Of a stretch of 64,000 nucleotides of DNA, positions 8,474-17,531 are shown in pieces (position 1 is the first letter of the stretch; every line of letters starts with the position of its first letter). The stretch lies in the NCBI RefSeq assembly GCF_039542035.1, contig NZ_BAABHJ010000040.1, positions 682,001 to 746,000 of the forward strand, read 5' to 3'. The stretch comes from Actinoallomurus liliacearum. GTDB lineage: Bacteria > Actinomycetota > Actinomycetes > Streptosporangiales > Streptosporangiaceae. The translations under genes were made by a program, and so were the position numbers. Under the pieces are notes generated by a model. The model saw only the letters and a list, made by a program, of their open reading frames with translations, was not told the origin of the DNA and did no database searches.

Positions 8474-10786
8474 CTACCCGCCGACGCGGTCGCCGTACAG
8501 CACGCCGCGGCCGTTGGTGGCGATGTAGACGCGGCCGTAGACGCGCGGGTCGCCGGTGATGGCGGCGCCGATGTTGCCCCACTGGTGCGCGTCGTCGTTG
8601 ATCCGTACCCAGGTGGCCCCGGAGTCGTCGGACCGGAAGACGCCGCGTACGCCGCCCACCTTGGCGATGACGTACAACGCCGGGTACGTCTTGCCGGTCG
8701 CGGCCTTGCCGAAGCCGACGTTGTCGGCCTCCTGGACGTTCGACAGCTTCGTGAACGTCGCCCCGGAGTCGGTCGAGTGCCACAGGCCGTACGCCGAACC
8801 GGAGGCGCCGCCGGCCAGCCAGAGGTCGCCCTCGTGGCCCGCGACCGCCTTGACGTGGCCGGAGGAGGGCAGGCCGGTCGCGGCGGTGGCCGTGAAGGTC
8901 GCGCCGCCGTCCGTGCTCACGTACAAGCGCCCGCCCGACAGGCCGTAGAACTTCTTCGGGTTCACCCGGTCGGCGGCGACCCGCGCGCCGGACGGGATGC
9001 CGGACGAGGCGGTCCAGGAGTTGCCGAATCCGACGGAGTAGTACACGCCCGTGCCGTCGGGGCTCCACACGAACCGGGACCCGTCCGCGGCCGCCGCGAC
9101 CGTACCGCCGCCGGTCACGCCCGGCGGCTCACTGCCCTGCCACCAGTTCGCGCCGCCGTCGGTGGAGAAGCCGACCCGGTTGACGTTCGGGCTGGCCGAC
9201 TTGTCGACGTTCCCGACGCGGACCATCCAGCCGGGGTTCGTCTCGGCGTAGTCGAGGCTCGTCGTCGTGGTCAGATTCGGCTGGGTGAACATCATCGACG
9301 GGATCGCGTCGAGGTTGGTGTGGCGGAAGCCGCCGATGTCACCGAGGGCCGACAGCAGGTGCGCGTCGCCGGACGGCGGGCTGATCAGGTCGTTGACCGC
9401 GGTCTCCTCCAGGCCCTTGACCATCGGCTTCAGCGTTATCTGCCCCCCGGCGTCCCAGTTCGTCAGGTTCGTCGTGCCGTAGATCGTGGCGCCCGTCCCG
9501 TACATCATCCGCGCGGAGTCGAACGGGTCGATCTCCAGCGCCTCGGTCATCCAGCCGAGCTTGGGCGTCACCTCGGGCGGCGACGGGTTGGCGCCGAACG
9601 TCAGCCACGGCACCGAGGACACGTCCAGCGTGTAGCGGAACGTACGGTTCGGGTAGCTGCTCCAGTCCCAGATGCGGGTCCAGGTGGCGCCGCTGTCGGT
9701 GCTGCGCCAGATCATCGTGTCCGGCCACCAAGAGCTGTACCCGGTCACCATGAGGGTGCCGGGGTGCTGCCGGTCGACGCTCAGCCCGCTGTAGCCGTAG
9801 TAGTTGTCGCCGCTGGACGCCGGGATCGGGCTGATGTCGGTCCACGCGCCGGTCGCGGTGTCGTAGCGCCACACCTGGCCCTTCGATCCGTCGTACGGGC
9901 CGCCCTTGTCGCTGGTCGCGAGGTAGAGGTAGCCCTTGGTCGTGTCGAGGACGCCCTTGTGCGCGAGGTATCCGGTCGGCTGGCCGGCGAGGCGCTGCCA
10001 GGTGGAGCCGCCGTCGGTGGAGCGGTACACGGTGTTCTGCGGGTCCGCGACGCCCACGTAGATGGTCTTCGTGGCGTTTCCCGAACTACCCGTGCGCTTG
10101 TCGAACGTCACCCACACGACGCCCTGATTGTCGCTGAGGTAGCCGGAGGAGTCGCTCGGATCCTGCTTGTACGTCCCAGGGTTCGGGAAGCTCGTCACCT
10201 TCGCCCAGGTGACGCCGTAGTCGGTGCTGCGCCACAGGCCGTTGCCGCTCGGCGCGCCCAGGTAGAGGACGCCGTCCTTGTTCGGGTCGATGGCCAGGCG
10301 TTCGCCCATGCCCCGGCCGGGCATGTTCCCGCCGAGTTTGAACGGCAGCGGCGTGGCGGTCCAGCTGTCGCCCTTGTTCGTGGACCGCAGGATGGCGCCG
10401 TTGTTCGGGTCCCAGCTGTTGGTGTACATGCCGGCGGCCACGTACACGCGGTTCGGGTCGACGGGGTCGGTGGCCAGGCTCGCGGCGCCCATCCAGCCCC
10501 AGTTCGTGAAGCCGATCGAGTCCAGCAGCGGTGTCCAGGAACTCGTCGACTGGTTCCAGCGGTACACGCCGCCGATATCGGTGCGGGCGTAGATGAGGTT
10601 GGCCTGCGACTGGTTGAACACGATGCTCGGCACGAACCCGCCGCCGCCGATCTGGACGTTGCGCCAGGTGTACGACTCCGCGGCGGAGGCCGCGCCGCCG
10701 ACGGCGACCTGACCGGCGATGCCCGCCAGGACCGTGATCACGGCGACCAGCGCGGCCGTGAGCGCGCCGACCGGATTTCTGCGCAT
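8474..10786 (-). CDS. Secreted GH74 xyloglucanase (endo-beta-1,4-glucanase type)
   Basis: 770 aa. A signal peptide (about 1-36) is followed by two seven-bladed beta-propeller halves rich in WRSTDxGxTW-type repeats. The GH74 aspartates are recognisable as D70 in YARTDIGGVYRW and D483 in ALGDIGGF, which match the general acid/base pair of characterised family members. The enzyme should cut the glucan backbone of xyloglucan outside the cell. The protein stops right after the catalytic domain (GDRVGG) and lacks the carbohydrate-binding module many actinobacterial homologs carry. No sugar transporter lies beside it and no palindromic CebR-like box is evident upstream, so it appears to be a stand-alone gene. 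Confidence 0.93.
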   Translation of the reverse strand: MRRNPVGALTAALVAVITVLAGIAGQVAVGGAASAAESYTWRNVQIGGGGFVPSIVFNQSQANLIYARTDIGGVYRWNQSTSSWTPLLDSIGFTNWGWMGAASLATDPVDPNRVYVAAGMYTNSWDPNNGAILRSTNKGDSWTATPLPFKLGGNMPGRGMGERLAIDPNKDGVLYLGAPSGNGLWRSTDYGVTWAKVTSFPNPGTYKQDPSDSSGYLSDNQGVVWVTFDKRTGSSGNATKTIYVGVADPQNTVYRSTDGGSTWQRLAGQPTGYLAHKGVLDTTKGYLYLATSDKGGPYDGSKGQVWRYDTATGAWTDISPIPASSGDNYYGYSGLSVDRQHPGTLMVTGYSSWWPDTMIWRSTDSGATWTRIWDWSSYPNRTFRYTLDVSSVPWLTFGANPSPPEVTPKLGWMTEALEIDPFDSARMMYGTGATIYGTTNLTNWDAGGQITLKPMVKGLEETAVNDLISPPSGDAHLLSALGDIGGFRHTNLDAIPSMMFTQPNLTTTTSLDYAETNPGWMVRVGNVDKSASPNVNRVGFSTDGGANWWQGSEPPGVTGGGTVAAAADGSRFVWSPDGTGVYYSVGFGNSWTASSGIPSGARVAADRVNPKKFYGLSGGRLYVSTDGGATFTATAATGLPSSGHVKAVAGHEGDLWLAGGASGSAYGLWHSTDSGATFTKLSNVQEADNVGFGKAATGKTYPALYVIAKVGGVRGVFRSDDSGATWVRINDDAHQWGNIGAAITGDPRVYGRVYIATNGRGVLYGDRVGG

Positions 10787-11011
10787 TGACGGACTCCTCT
10801 CTCGGCAGCGCCACCGGTGGGAGGGACAGAGGCTGCCGATCGAGGATGACGCTCACCCCGGCGCGTCGAGACCGTCAACGATTCGACGTGCCGTTCGATC
10901 GTCTTTCACGGATCGCCGCCGCGACCAGCGGAGACGACGGTGAGAGCGGCCGCGCGGAGCACGCCGTTCGACCATGCTCGGGCTGCTGCGGAGGAGGCCG
11001 TCCGACCGCGT

Positions 11012-11593
11012 TCAGGCCGGCTGGTCGGCGGCCCGCCGTGGGGTCTGGAACACGCGCACGATGTCGCTCATGCGCTCGGTCATGACCTCCTCGGCCCGCT
11101 CGACGTACCGGTTGCGCTCGGCGCGGTGCTGCGCCCACGCGGGGGCGGGAGGGGCGTTGCGGACGACCGCGTGCCAGCGGCCGGTGAGCTCCTCGAGCAC
11201 CTGCCGCGCCTGCATGAAGGCGTGGCCGGGCAGGTCGACCTCGCGGGACTGCCGCGCGGCCGTCTCCACCGACCGGTAGGCCTTGGCCGCCTCGGCCGCC
11301 TGGTTCTCCTTGCGACCGGGCGCGACCATGCTGACGACCGTGGCGAGCAGCGCGGCGCCCAGCGCCAGCCCGCCCGCGATCAGGGGGAAGCGGTCGCCGG
11401 CCAGGACGAGGCTGCCGGCCACCCCGGCGGCCAGGACGGCGGTGGACCCGAGCCACAGGTTGAGGACCCGCCAGATCTTCACCGTCTCGGCCTGGGCGCG
11501 CGCCGAGTGCGAGCAGTGCTCCTCGATCCGGTACAGCTCGGCGGCGACCGTCACGCGCCACGCGGGCTCGCCGAAGAGTTCGTTGTCGACCAT
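11012..11593 (-). CDS. Two-TM SLATT-like membrane protein
   Basis: 193 aa. A predominantly helical N-terminus is followed by two adjacent TM helices (about 45-65 and 70-91) and then a long helical cytoplasmic tail. This architecture, with KIWRVLNLWLG before TM1, resembles SLATT domains, which are predicted membrane effectors of nucleotide-sensing conflict systems. No nucleotide cyclase or SLOG partner is adjacent; upstream is the WXG-like cassette, 116 bp away. SD AGGGG lies 9 nt before the ATG. The family assignment is from remembered architecture, not a profile search. Confidence 0.55.
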   Translation of the reverse strand: MVDNELFGEPAWRVTVAAELYRIEEHCSHSARAQAETVKIWRVLNLWLGSTAVLAAGVAGSLVLAGDRFPLIAGGLALGAALLATVVSMVAPGRKENQAAEAAKAYRSVETAARQSREVDLPGHAFMQARQVLEELTGRWHAVVRNAPPAPAWAQHRAERNRYVERAEEVMTERMSDIVRVFQTPRRAADQPA

Positions 11594-11709
11594 GGCGTTT
11601 CCCCTCGAATACTCGCCGATGATGACGCAGATGATTCAGCGGGTCGTTGCGTGAACGGAGGGCGCACGACGGAAAACGGGAACGCCGTTGACCGAGGCAT
11701 GAACCGCGG

Positions 11710-12522
11710 TCACCTCTTGTAGGACCACATGGAGCGGTTGCCGTCGGTGGTGCTGCCGTCGCCGAGATCGCTTGCGATCTTGGGCCAGTGCCCGTTGTCG
11801 AAGGCGCTGCTGTCGTTCCTGAGTTCGAGCAGTGCGGCGAACTTCTCCAGTGAGTTCTGCGCGAGCGCGGTAGCGAGCGTATAGATCGCGACGACCTCCG
11901 TCATGGTGCTCACCACGGCAACGGCGATCGTGAACAGACCTTCCGGTATGAGGAAGAACGTCACCAGCATGAGAGCGGCGACGACGATACGGCGCAGGCC
12001 GATCGTCAGGGCGGCCGCGATGGCGACGTAGAGAGACGCCAGGGCATAGGCGAGATCCTGCATCGCCTCCCTTGTCGTGGACACCATCTCGGCGACCTTG
12101 GCCGTTGCCGCCTGCTGCACCGGGATCGCCTGCGTGTACGCGAGTGCCGCGGGGCCCGCCCAGAAGTCCTCGACTTTGGTCTTGTTGGTGTTCAGCTGCC
12201 CCGAAATCGTCGACAGATTCTTATAGACGGTCGTGGTCCACTTGTTTCCGGCCGTATACAGCGTGTACGGGCCGGTGATCGCAGGAAAGACGTTCTCCGC
12301 CAGCCAATCGTTGAGCTTGCCGACGAGCTTGGCGATGAGATCCAGGAGCTCCTTCGCTCCGGCGAGGACCTGATCGGCGAGCGCTCGATCCACGCCGGGC
12401 GGTATTGCCGGGGAGTTGATCGAGTACGCGAGGTTCTGGACGGTCCGGTTGATGCTCTGACTGAACGCCTCCAGCTTCTCGAATGCTCCACTGAGTTGCC
12501 CGCACACGGCTTCGGCGCTCAT
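11710..12522 (-). CDS. WXG-like protein with C-terminal membrane segment
   Basis: 270 aa from the ATG at 12522, chosen because GAAGAAGG sits 5 nt upstream; a GTG at 12537 would overlap the preceding stop. The N-terminal half is long and helical with a WXG-type turn (DFWAGPAALAYTQA), as in ESAT-6/WXG100 and LXG proteins. About residues 150-215 are hydrophobic, with two or three TM-length helices (LYVAIAAALTIGL, IVVAALMLVTFFLIP, LFTIAVAVVSTMTEVVAIY). Part of a three-gene unit with a small helical partner and a YbaB-like gene. Likely a type VII secretion-related protein; no EccC ATPase is in the window. Confidence 0.6.
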   Translation of the reverse strand: MSAEAVCGQLSGAFEKLEAFSQSINRTVQNLAYSINSPAIPPGVDRALADQVLAGAKELLDLIAKLVGKLNDWLAENVFPAITGPYTLYTAGNKWTTTVYKNLSTISGQLNTNKTKVEDFWAGPAALAYTQAIPVQQAATAKVAEMVSTTREAMQDLAYALASLYVAIAAALTIGLRRIVVAALMLVTFFLIPEGLFTIAVAVVSTMTEVVAIYTLATALAQNSLEKFAALLELRNDSSAFDNGHWPKIASDLGDGSTTDGNRSMWSYKR

Positions 12523-12533
12523 GATGCCCTTCT

Positions 12534-12860
12534 TCACCAGGCCTTGTTGGCGGCGTGCACGTTATTGTCTTCTTCTCGCTGGTAGGCGTTTCGTGCCTTG
12601 ATGAGGTTGTCGGCGATCGCGCCGAACTCGATTGCGGCCTCGCCGCAGCGATCGATGATCATTTGTTGTACTCGCCGGTATGTCTCCGCCATGCCGAAGA
12701 GTGCGGCCGGGCCGAACGTCAGTGAGTCGATATGGAGGGCGTCGGCGGCCTGCTCGGCCTGCCGCATCGATCTGCTGTGTGCGTCCCACTGGGCGGCGTC
12801 CGAGGTGAACTTGCCGAGGGCGAAGCGGAGATCTTGGATGCTCGGAGGCGTCTCCGTCAT
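12534..12860 (-). CDS. Small helical WXG100/ESX-associated protein
   Basis: 108 aa, almost entirely helical: FALGKFTSDAAQWDAHSRSMRQAEQAAD, then a turn LTFGPAALFGMAETY, then a second long helix. This is the two-helix hairpin shape of ESAT-6-like proteins, with FGPAALFG in place of the WXG turn. It overlaps the upstream YbaB-like gene by ATGA and the downstream gene follows immediately, so translation is coupled. Probable heterodimer partner of the next gene product. Confidence 0.6.
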   Translation of the reverse strand: MTETPPSIQDLRFALGKFTSDAAQWDAHSRSMRQAEQAADALHIDSLTFGPAALFGMAETYRRVQQMIIDRCGEAAIEFGAIADNLIKARNAYQREEDNNVHAANKAW

Positions 12861-13570
12861 GCGTGACGTCCCTCTCCGAACACGGCGTTCACGATCGACT
12901 GCAGCTCACCGAAGAGGTCGGCAGTGGGTTCTGCGCCGGCGTCATCGGCGGCGCCCGCGGCGTACGCGGAATCGAACGCCTCGAGCAATGACGCGGACAA
13001 CTGCCGGTGACCGGCGCGGAGTGCCCACCGGTGGTCCATATTCACCGAACTCGGCTGACCCGCGACCATGGACACCGCGATCCGGCGATTGGCGCTATGC
13101 CCCACGGTCTCATCGTTCTTTTCCTGGTCGATGGGCGGACTGATCGCGCAGGCGTCGATGGCGCGTTCCAAAGTGTCGAGCATGCGGCCGAGTTCATCCC
13201 AATTCCGGGCGGTCATCGGCCTCTTGGCCGCTGATGGTGGCGAGGCCGGCGCGGACGGGGTGGACGGGGTGGACGGCGCCTCGGCCGTCGCGGCGGCGAA
13301 GTCCTTCATCGCACTCAGCCGGGCTGAGACGACCGCCTCCATGACGGCCGGTCCAAGACCTTCGGCGCCTACGCGGTCGCGCCAGTCGGCGGCCACGACC
13401 ACGCGGGTGACCCGCCGGCCGTGGTCGTTCATGGTCACGGTGACGGTGCCGGAGGCATCGCTGGAATCCGTGACCTCGGGAGGAGGGCGGTAGGCGACGC
13501 GCGCCGCCTGGGCCAGCGATTCCGCCTCGGCGAGCAACGCGGCGAGCTGCTCTTCGGCAGAGTTGATCAT
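12857..13570 (-). CDS. YbaB/EbfC-like protein of the WXG cassette
   Basis: 237 aa. The first 95 residues have the YbaB pattern: helix, then beta strands (GTVTVTMNDHGRRVTRVVVAADW), then helix (LGPAVMEAVVSARLSAM). A Pro/Ser/Thr/Ala linker and a helical C-terminal region follow. YbaB-like genes often lead actinobacterial WXG clusters; nucleoid or chaperone roles are discussed for the family. It is the first gene of its operon, and a short AT-rich stretch with TTGACA (13606-13601, minus strand) upstream may hold its promoter. Confidence 0.65.
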   Translation of the reverse strand: MINSAEEQLAALLAEAESLAQAARVAYRPPPEVTDSSDASGTVTVTMNDHGRRVTRVVVAADWRDRVGAEGLGPAVMEAVVSARLSAMKDFAAATAEAPSTPSTPSAPASPPSAAKRPMTARNWDELGRMLDTLERAIDACAISPPIDQEKNDETVGHSANRRIAVSMVAGQPSSVNMDHRWALRAGHRQLSASLLEAFDSAYAAGAADDAGAEPTADLFGELQSIVNAVFGEGRHA

Positions 13571-13676
13571 GGGTCATAGCCTCACGTCTTGGCCGTGTCA
13601 TGTCAACGATTCGTTTATGCCATTAACTACGTAAATTACTGTAATTCATCACACAACGGGTGGCGGGCTCTCCGGT

Positions 13677-13709
13677 CGGTGAGCCCGCGGTGAGCGTGCG
13701 GTGAGCGCC
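13677..13709. promoter_or_regulatory. SARP operator A: three 11-bp direct repeats
   Basis: Three consecutive 11-mers, CGGTGAGCCCG (13677-13687), CGGTGAGCGTG (13688-13698) and CGGTGAGCGCC (13699-13709), share CGGTGAGC. A -10-like CATCGT (13716-13721) lies 6 bp downstream. Heptamer direct repeats on one face of the helix next to the -10 are the known target layout of SARP activators, and a SARP gene is encoded at 14568. Confidence 0.8.
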
Positions 13710-13774
13710 CGCCGCCATCGTCTTGCCCATCGCCGGATCCACCGAGGACCGGCCACTGAGCGAGGAGCAGGGCG

Positions 13775-14542
13775 ATGGGCATGCTGACCGGCAAGACGGC
13801 GCTGGTGACCGGAGCGTCACGGGGGATCGGCCGGGCGGTCGCGCTGCGGCTGGCCGCCGAGGGCGCGCTGGTCGCCGTCCACTACGGCGGCAACGACGAG
13901 GCGGCCAAGGAGACCGTGGCGCGGATCGAGGAGGCGGGTGGTGCGGCGTTCATCGTCCAGGCGCGGTTCGGCGAGGACGGGGCCGTGGACCGGCTCTTCG
14001 CGGGTCTGACCGCGGGGCTGGCCGGTCGCGGGCTGGACATCCTGGTCAACAACGCGGGCATCGGCTCGGGCAGCCCGATCTCCCAGGTCACCCAGGAGGA
14101 GCTCGACCGGCTGCTCGCCATCAACGTCACCACGCCGTTCTTCGTGATCCAGCGCGCGCTGCCGCTGCTGAACGACGGCGGTCGCATCGTCAACATGGGG
14201 TCGACGGCCAGCCGCTTCGCGGTCACCACGCAGATCGGGTACACGATCAGCAAGGCCGCGCTGGAGTCGATGGCCCCGTCACTGGCCAACGAGCTCGGCA
14301 GGCGCGGCATCACCGTGAACACCGTCGCGCCCGGCGCCGTACGGACCGACCTCACCGCCGGCTACACCTCCATCCCCGAGGTCGTCGCCGGGCTGGAAGC
14401 GATCACCGCGCTCGGCCGGCTCGGCGAGCCCGAGGACGTCGCCGACGTCGTCGGCTTCCTCGCGGGCCCGCAGGGACGGTGGGTGACGGGTCAGACCGTC
14501 GACGTCTCGGGAGGCACCTGGCTCGGTCCGATCGCCCCTTGA
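13775..14542 (+). CDS. Short-chain dehydrogenase/reductase
   Basis: 255 aa, classical SDR. Cofactor motif TGASRGIG (12-19), NNAG, catalytic Ser in the GSTAS segment and YTISK as the YxxxK pair, and a C-terminal DVSGG segment as in FabG-like enzymes. NADP(H)-dependent oxidoreduction of a carbonyl or alcohol; substrate unknown. SD GAGGAG lies 7 nt before the ATG. The gene follows SARP operator A and precedes the SARP gene by 25 bp, so it is probably an activated target and may be cotranscribed with the regulator. Confidence 0.93.
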   Translation: MGMLTGKTALVTGASRGIGRAVALRLAAEGALVAVHYGGNDEAAKETVARIEEAGGAAFIVQARFGEDGAVDRLFAGLTAGLAGRGLDILVNNAGIGSGSPISQVTQEELDRLLAINVTTPFFVIQRALPLLNDGGRIVNMGSTASRFAVTTQIGYTISKAALESMAPSLANELGRRGITVNTVAPGAVRTDLTAGYTSIPEVVAGLEAITALGRLGEPEDVADVVGFLAGPQGRWVTGQTVDVSGGTWLGPIAP

Positions 14543-14547
14543 TCGAC

Positions 14548-14567
14548 GCCGGTGGATAATCACCGGC
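14548..14567. promoter_or_regulatory. Inverted repeat with -10-like core abutting the SARP start codon
   Basis: GCCGGTG (14548-14554), GATAAT, CACCGGC (14561-14567), immediately followed by the ATG at 14568. GATAAT is a good -10 hexamer and would place the transcription start at or next to the ATG, which suggests a leaderless regulator mRNA. There is no clear -35, and a terminator-like role for the hairpin is also possible. Confidence 0.45.
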
Positions 14568-17453
14568 ATGCGGTTCGGGATTCTCGGTGACACCCGGGCG
14601 TGGCGTGACGACGGGGCCGAGGTCCCCCTGGGCGGGCCGGCCCGCCGCGCGCTGCTGGCGCTGCTGCTGAGCCGGCCCGGCGAGATCGTGGCGGCCGACC
14701 GGCTGGCCGACGAGATCGACCCGGACGGGGCGCCGTCGGCACACGCGCTGCAGTCCCAGGTGTCCCGGCTGCGCGCGGTCCTCGGTCCCGAGGCGCCGAT
14801 CGAACGGGCCGGGACCGGCTACCGGATCGTCGTCGCGCCCGACGACGTGGACGCCTCCCGGTTCGAGCGGCTCGCCCGGGAGGGGCGGGCCGCACTGCGC
14901 GACGACGACGCCGGGCGGGCGGTCGCGCTGCTGCGCGAGGCCCTGAGCCTGTGGCGCGGGGCCGCCCTGGCCGACCTCGGCGAGGGCGAGACGGCTCGGG
15001 CCGCCGCCGTACGGCTGGAGGAGCTCCGGCTCGGGGCGACCGAGGACCGGATCGAGGGTGAGCTCCGGCTCGGCGAGCACCGCGCGGCAGTGCCCGAGCT
15101 GCGCGAGCTGGTCGGCCGGCATCCGCTGCGCGAACGGGCGGCCGGCCTGCTGATGCGGGCGTTGTTCGCCGCGGGCGGGCCGGCGGAGGCGCTCGTGGTG
15201 TTCGAGGAGACCCGGCGGCACCTGGCGGACGAGCTGGGCGCCGACCCTTCGGCGGAGCTCACCGCGCTGCACCGGGAGCTGCTCAGCGCCGATCCGTCGC
15301 CGTCGCCCGTCGCGCCGCCCGCCCAGCTCACGGCCTTCGTCGGCCGCGAGGAGGACGTGGCCGAGGTCGCCGGTCTGCTGCGCGTGGCCCGGCTGGTCAC
15401 GCTCGTCGGCCCCGGCGGAGTCGGGAAGACCCGGCTGTCCGTCGAGGTCGCCGGCGCCATGGCCGACGAGGTCTGCTTCGTCGAGCTGGCGCCGTCGCGC
15501 GACGGCGCGGGGCTGCCGCAGACGCTGCTGGCCGCGCTCGGCCTGCGCGAGAACGGGCTGCACCTGGGAGGCGGCGGGCAGACGCCCCTGGACCGGCTGA
15601 TCACGGCGCTGTCGGACCGGGTGCTCGTGCTGGTCCTGGACAACTGCGAGCACGTCGTCGAGGAGGCCGCGGCGCTGACCGCGCGACTGCTGGCGACCTG
15701 CCCCCGGCTGCGCGTCCTGGCGACGAGCCGCGAGCCGCTCGGCGTCATCGGCGAGCACCTGCGGCAGGTGGCGCCGCTCGACGCCGAGGCGGCCGTACGC
15801 CTCTTCACCGACCGCGCCCACGCCGTCCGGCGCGGCTTCACCGCCGACCCCGAGGTCGTACGGCGGATCTGCGCGGCCCTCGACGACCTGCCGCTGGCGA
15901 TCGAGCTCGCGGCGGCGCGGCTGCGGACGCTGCACCTCGACGACCTCGCGGCGCGGCTGGACGACCGGCTCGGCGTCGCGGCCCGGGGCAGCCGCGGCAC
16001 CGACGAGCGGCATCGGACGCTCCGGTCGGTGGTCGCCTGGAGCTGGGACCTGCTGCCGGCGGCCGAGCAGGAGGCCGCGCGGAGGTTCGCGGTGTTCGCC
16101 GGGGGCGCGACGGCCGAGTCCGCGGCGCTCGTGTGCGGCACCGACGCCGACACGCTGGAGTCGCTGCTCGACAAGTCGCTCCTGGAGCTCGCGGGCGGCC
16201 GCTACCGGATGCTCGAGACGATCCGCGCGTACGCCGCCGAACGGCTCGACGAGTCGGGCGAAGGCGAGTCCGTGCGACGCGCCCACGCCCGCCGCCTCCT
16301 GGACCTGACCCGGTCCGCCGACCCGCACCTGCGGCGGCCCGAACAGCTCGAGTGGCTGACCGTCCTCGCGGCCGAGCACGGCGATCTCCTGGCGGCCGTG
16401 CGCTGGGCGGTCGAGGCCCGGGAGGCGGAGACCGCGCTCGACCTGATCGCCGCGGCGACGCACTACCTGTGGATCCGGGGCGCGTCCGCCTCGATCGTCC
16501 CCCAGGCGGCCACGCTGCTCGAGGTGATCGGCGAGGAGCCTCCGGCCGGCCGTGGCGAGGAGTACGCGCTGGCCGTGCTGGCGGCGGCGTCCGGCGCGGC
16601 CGGGCGGTGGGTCTGGCGCAGGCACCGCGCGTCGGCCGAGAAGGCGCTGACGGCCGCGTGGTCCGGTGACGAGCCGGGCCGTCACCCGGTCGTCCTGCTC
16701 ATGTGGATGATGCGGAACGCCGGTGAAGGCGATCCGCAGGGCGCGTTCACGCTGGTGGCGTCGCAGTGCGACCGCGCCGATCCGTGGGTGCGGGCGGCCG
16801 CGCGGTACGTCTCGGGCTTCGGGCCGCTCGGCGCGGGCGACACCGCCGAGGCCGAGCGCGTCTTCGCCGCGGCCGTCGCGGGCTTCCGCTCGCTCGGTGA
16901 GCGCTGGGGCACCGCGCTGGCCCTCGACGCGCTCGCCGGGATGGCCGGCGCGCGCGGCGACCGGGCGGCGGCGATCGCGCTCACCGACGAGGCGCTGGCC
17001 CTCACCGAGTCGCTCGGCGCCCTGGAGGACGGCGCCGACCTCCTGGTCAACCGGGGCGATCACCTCGTCGCGGACGACGCGGCGGCGGCACGCGCCGACT
17101 ACGAGAAGGCCGCCGCCCTCGCCCGCCGCGCCGGCAGCGCCACCGGTCGGGCGGCGGCCCTGCGCGGGCTCGGCGACCTGGCCCTGGCGGAGGGGGACCC
17201 GGCGGAGGCGGGCCGGCTGTACGGCGAGGCCCTGGAGCTCCTCGACCCGCACTGGGTCAAGAACATCGGCAACCGGGTGCGCGCGCTCGCCGGGCTCGGC
17301 CGCGTCGCGGAGGCCGGCGGCGACCACGCCGCGGCGCGGGCGCGGTACCGGGAGGCCGCCGAGTCGGCGGGCGTGATGGGCGCCGCCACCCCGGAGGCCC
17401 TGCGCGCGATGGGGCTCCCCGAACCCGTCGTCGAGGCGGTGAGCGCGCGGTGA
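14568..17453 (+). CDS. SARP/AfsR-type transcriptional activator with NB-ARC and TPR regions
   Basis: 961 aa. Domains in order: OmpR-like winged helix (about 1-85), bacterial transcriptional activation domain BTAD (about 90-240), NB-ARC ATPase with P-loop GPGGVGKTR and a VLVLDNCEH Walker B, a helical region, then TPR-like helices to the C-terminus. Large SARPs of this type activate pathway genes by binding 11-bp-spaced heptamer repeats. Two such triple repeats flank this gene, before the SDR gene and before the monooxygenase gene. The last codons overlap one more repeat unit (17437-17447). Confidence 0.93.
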   Translation: MRFGILGDTRAWRDDGAEVPLGGPARRALLALLLSRPGEIVAADRLADEIDPDGAPSAHALQSQVSRLRAVLGPEAPIERAGTGYRIVVAPDDVDASRFERLAREGRAALRDDDAGRAVALLREALSLWRGAALADLGEGETARAAAVRLEELRLGATEDRIEGELRLGEHRAAVPELRELVGRHPLRERAAGLLMRALFAAGGPAEALVVFEETRRHLADELGADPSAELTALHRELLSADPSPSPVAPPAQLTAFVGREEDVAEVAGLLRVARLVTLVGPGGVGKTRLSVEVAGAMADEVCFVELAPSRDGAGLPQTLLAALGLRENGLHLGGGGQTPLDRLITALSDRVLVLVLDNCEHVVEEAAALTARLLATCPRLRVLATSREPLGVIGEHLRQVAPLDAEAAVRLFTDRAHAVRRGFTADPEVVRRICAALDDLPLAIELAAARLRTLHLDDLAARLDDRLGVAARGSRGTDERHRTLRSVVAWSWDLLPAAEQEAARRFAVFAGGATAESAALVCGTDADTLESLLDKSLLELAGGRYRMLETIRAYAAERLDESGEGESVRRAHARRLLDLTRSADPHLRRPEQLEWLTVLAAEHGDLLAAVRWAVEAREAETALDLIAAATHYLWIRGASASIVPQAATLLEVIGEEPPAGRGEEYALAVLAAASGAAGRWVWRRHRASAEKALTAAWSGDEPGRHPVVLLMWMMRNAGEGDPQGAFTLVASQCDRADPWVRAAARYVSGFGPLGAGDTAEAERVFAAAVAGFRSLGERWGTALALDALAGMAGARGDRAAAIALTDEALALTESLGALEDGADLLVNRGDHLVADDAAAARADYEKAAALARRAGSATGRAAALRGLGDLALAEGDPAEAGRLYGEALELLDPHWVKNIGNRVRALAGLGRVAEAGGDHAAARARYREAAESAGVMGAATPEALRAMGLPEPVVEAVSAR

Positions 17454-17479
17454 AGCGCCCTCGGAGGGACTGACCGGCA

Positions 17480-17512
17480 CGGTGAGCGCGCGGTGAGCCC
17501 GCGGTGAGCGCC
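17480..17512. promoter_or_regulatory. SARP operator B: three 11-bp direct repeats
   Basis: CGGTGAGCGCG (17480-17490), CGGTGAGCCCG (17491-17501) and CGGTGAGCGCC (17502-17512). The unit is the same as in operator A with the same invariant CGGTGAGC. The monooxygenase ATG is only 19 nt downstream, so a -10 near 17519-17524 would give a leaderless mRNA. An inverted GCTCACC lies at 17522-17528. Confidence 0.8.
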
Positions 17513-17531
17513 CCCCGCGAAGCTCACCGAC

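Noticed and set aside
7742..10789. About 1,000-codon open frame on the plus strand across the GH74 gene
   Set aside because: Antisense to a clear GH74 enzyme and no recognisable domains.
17437..17447. Extra CGGTGAGC repeat in the end of the SARP gene
   Set aside because: Lies within coding sequence, 43 bp before operator B and not on its 11-bp grid; the next unit is imperfect, so I do not count it as part of the operator.
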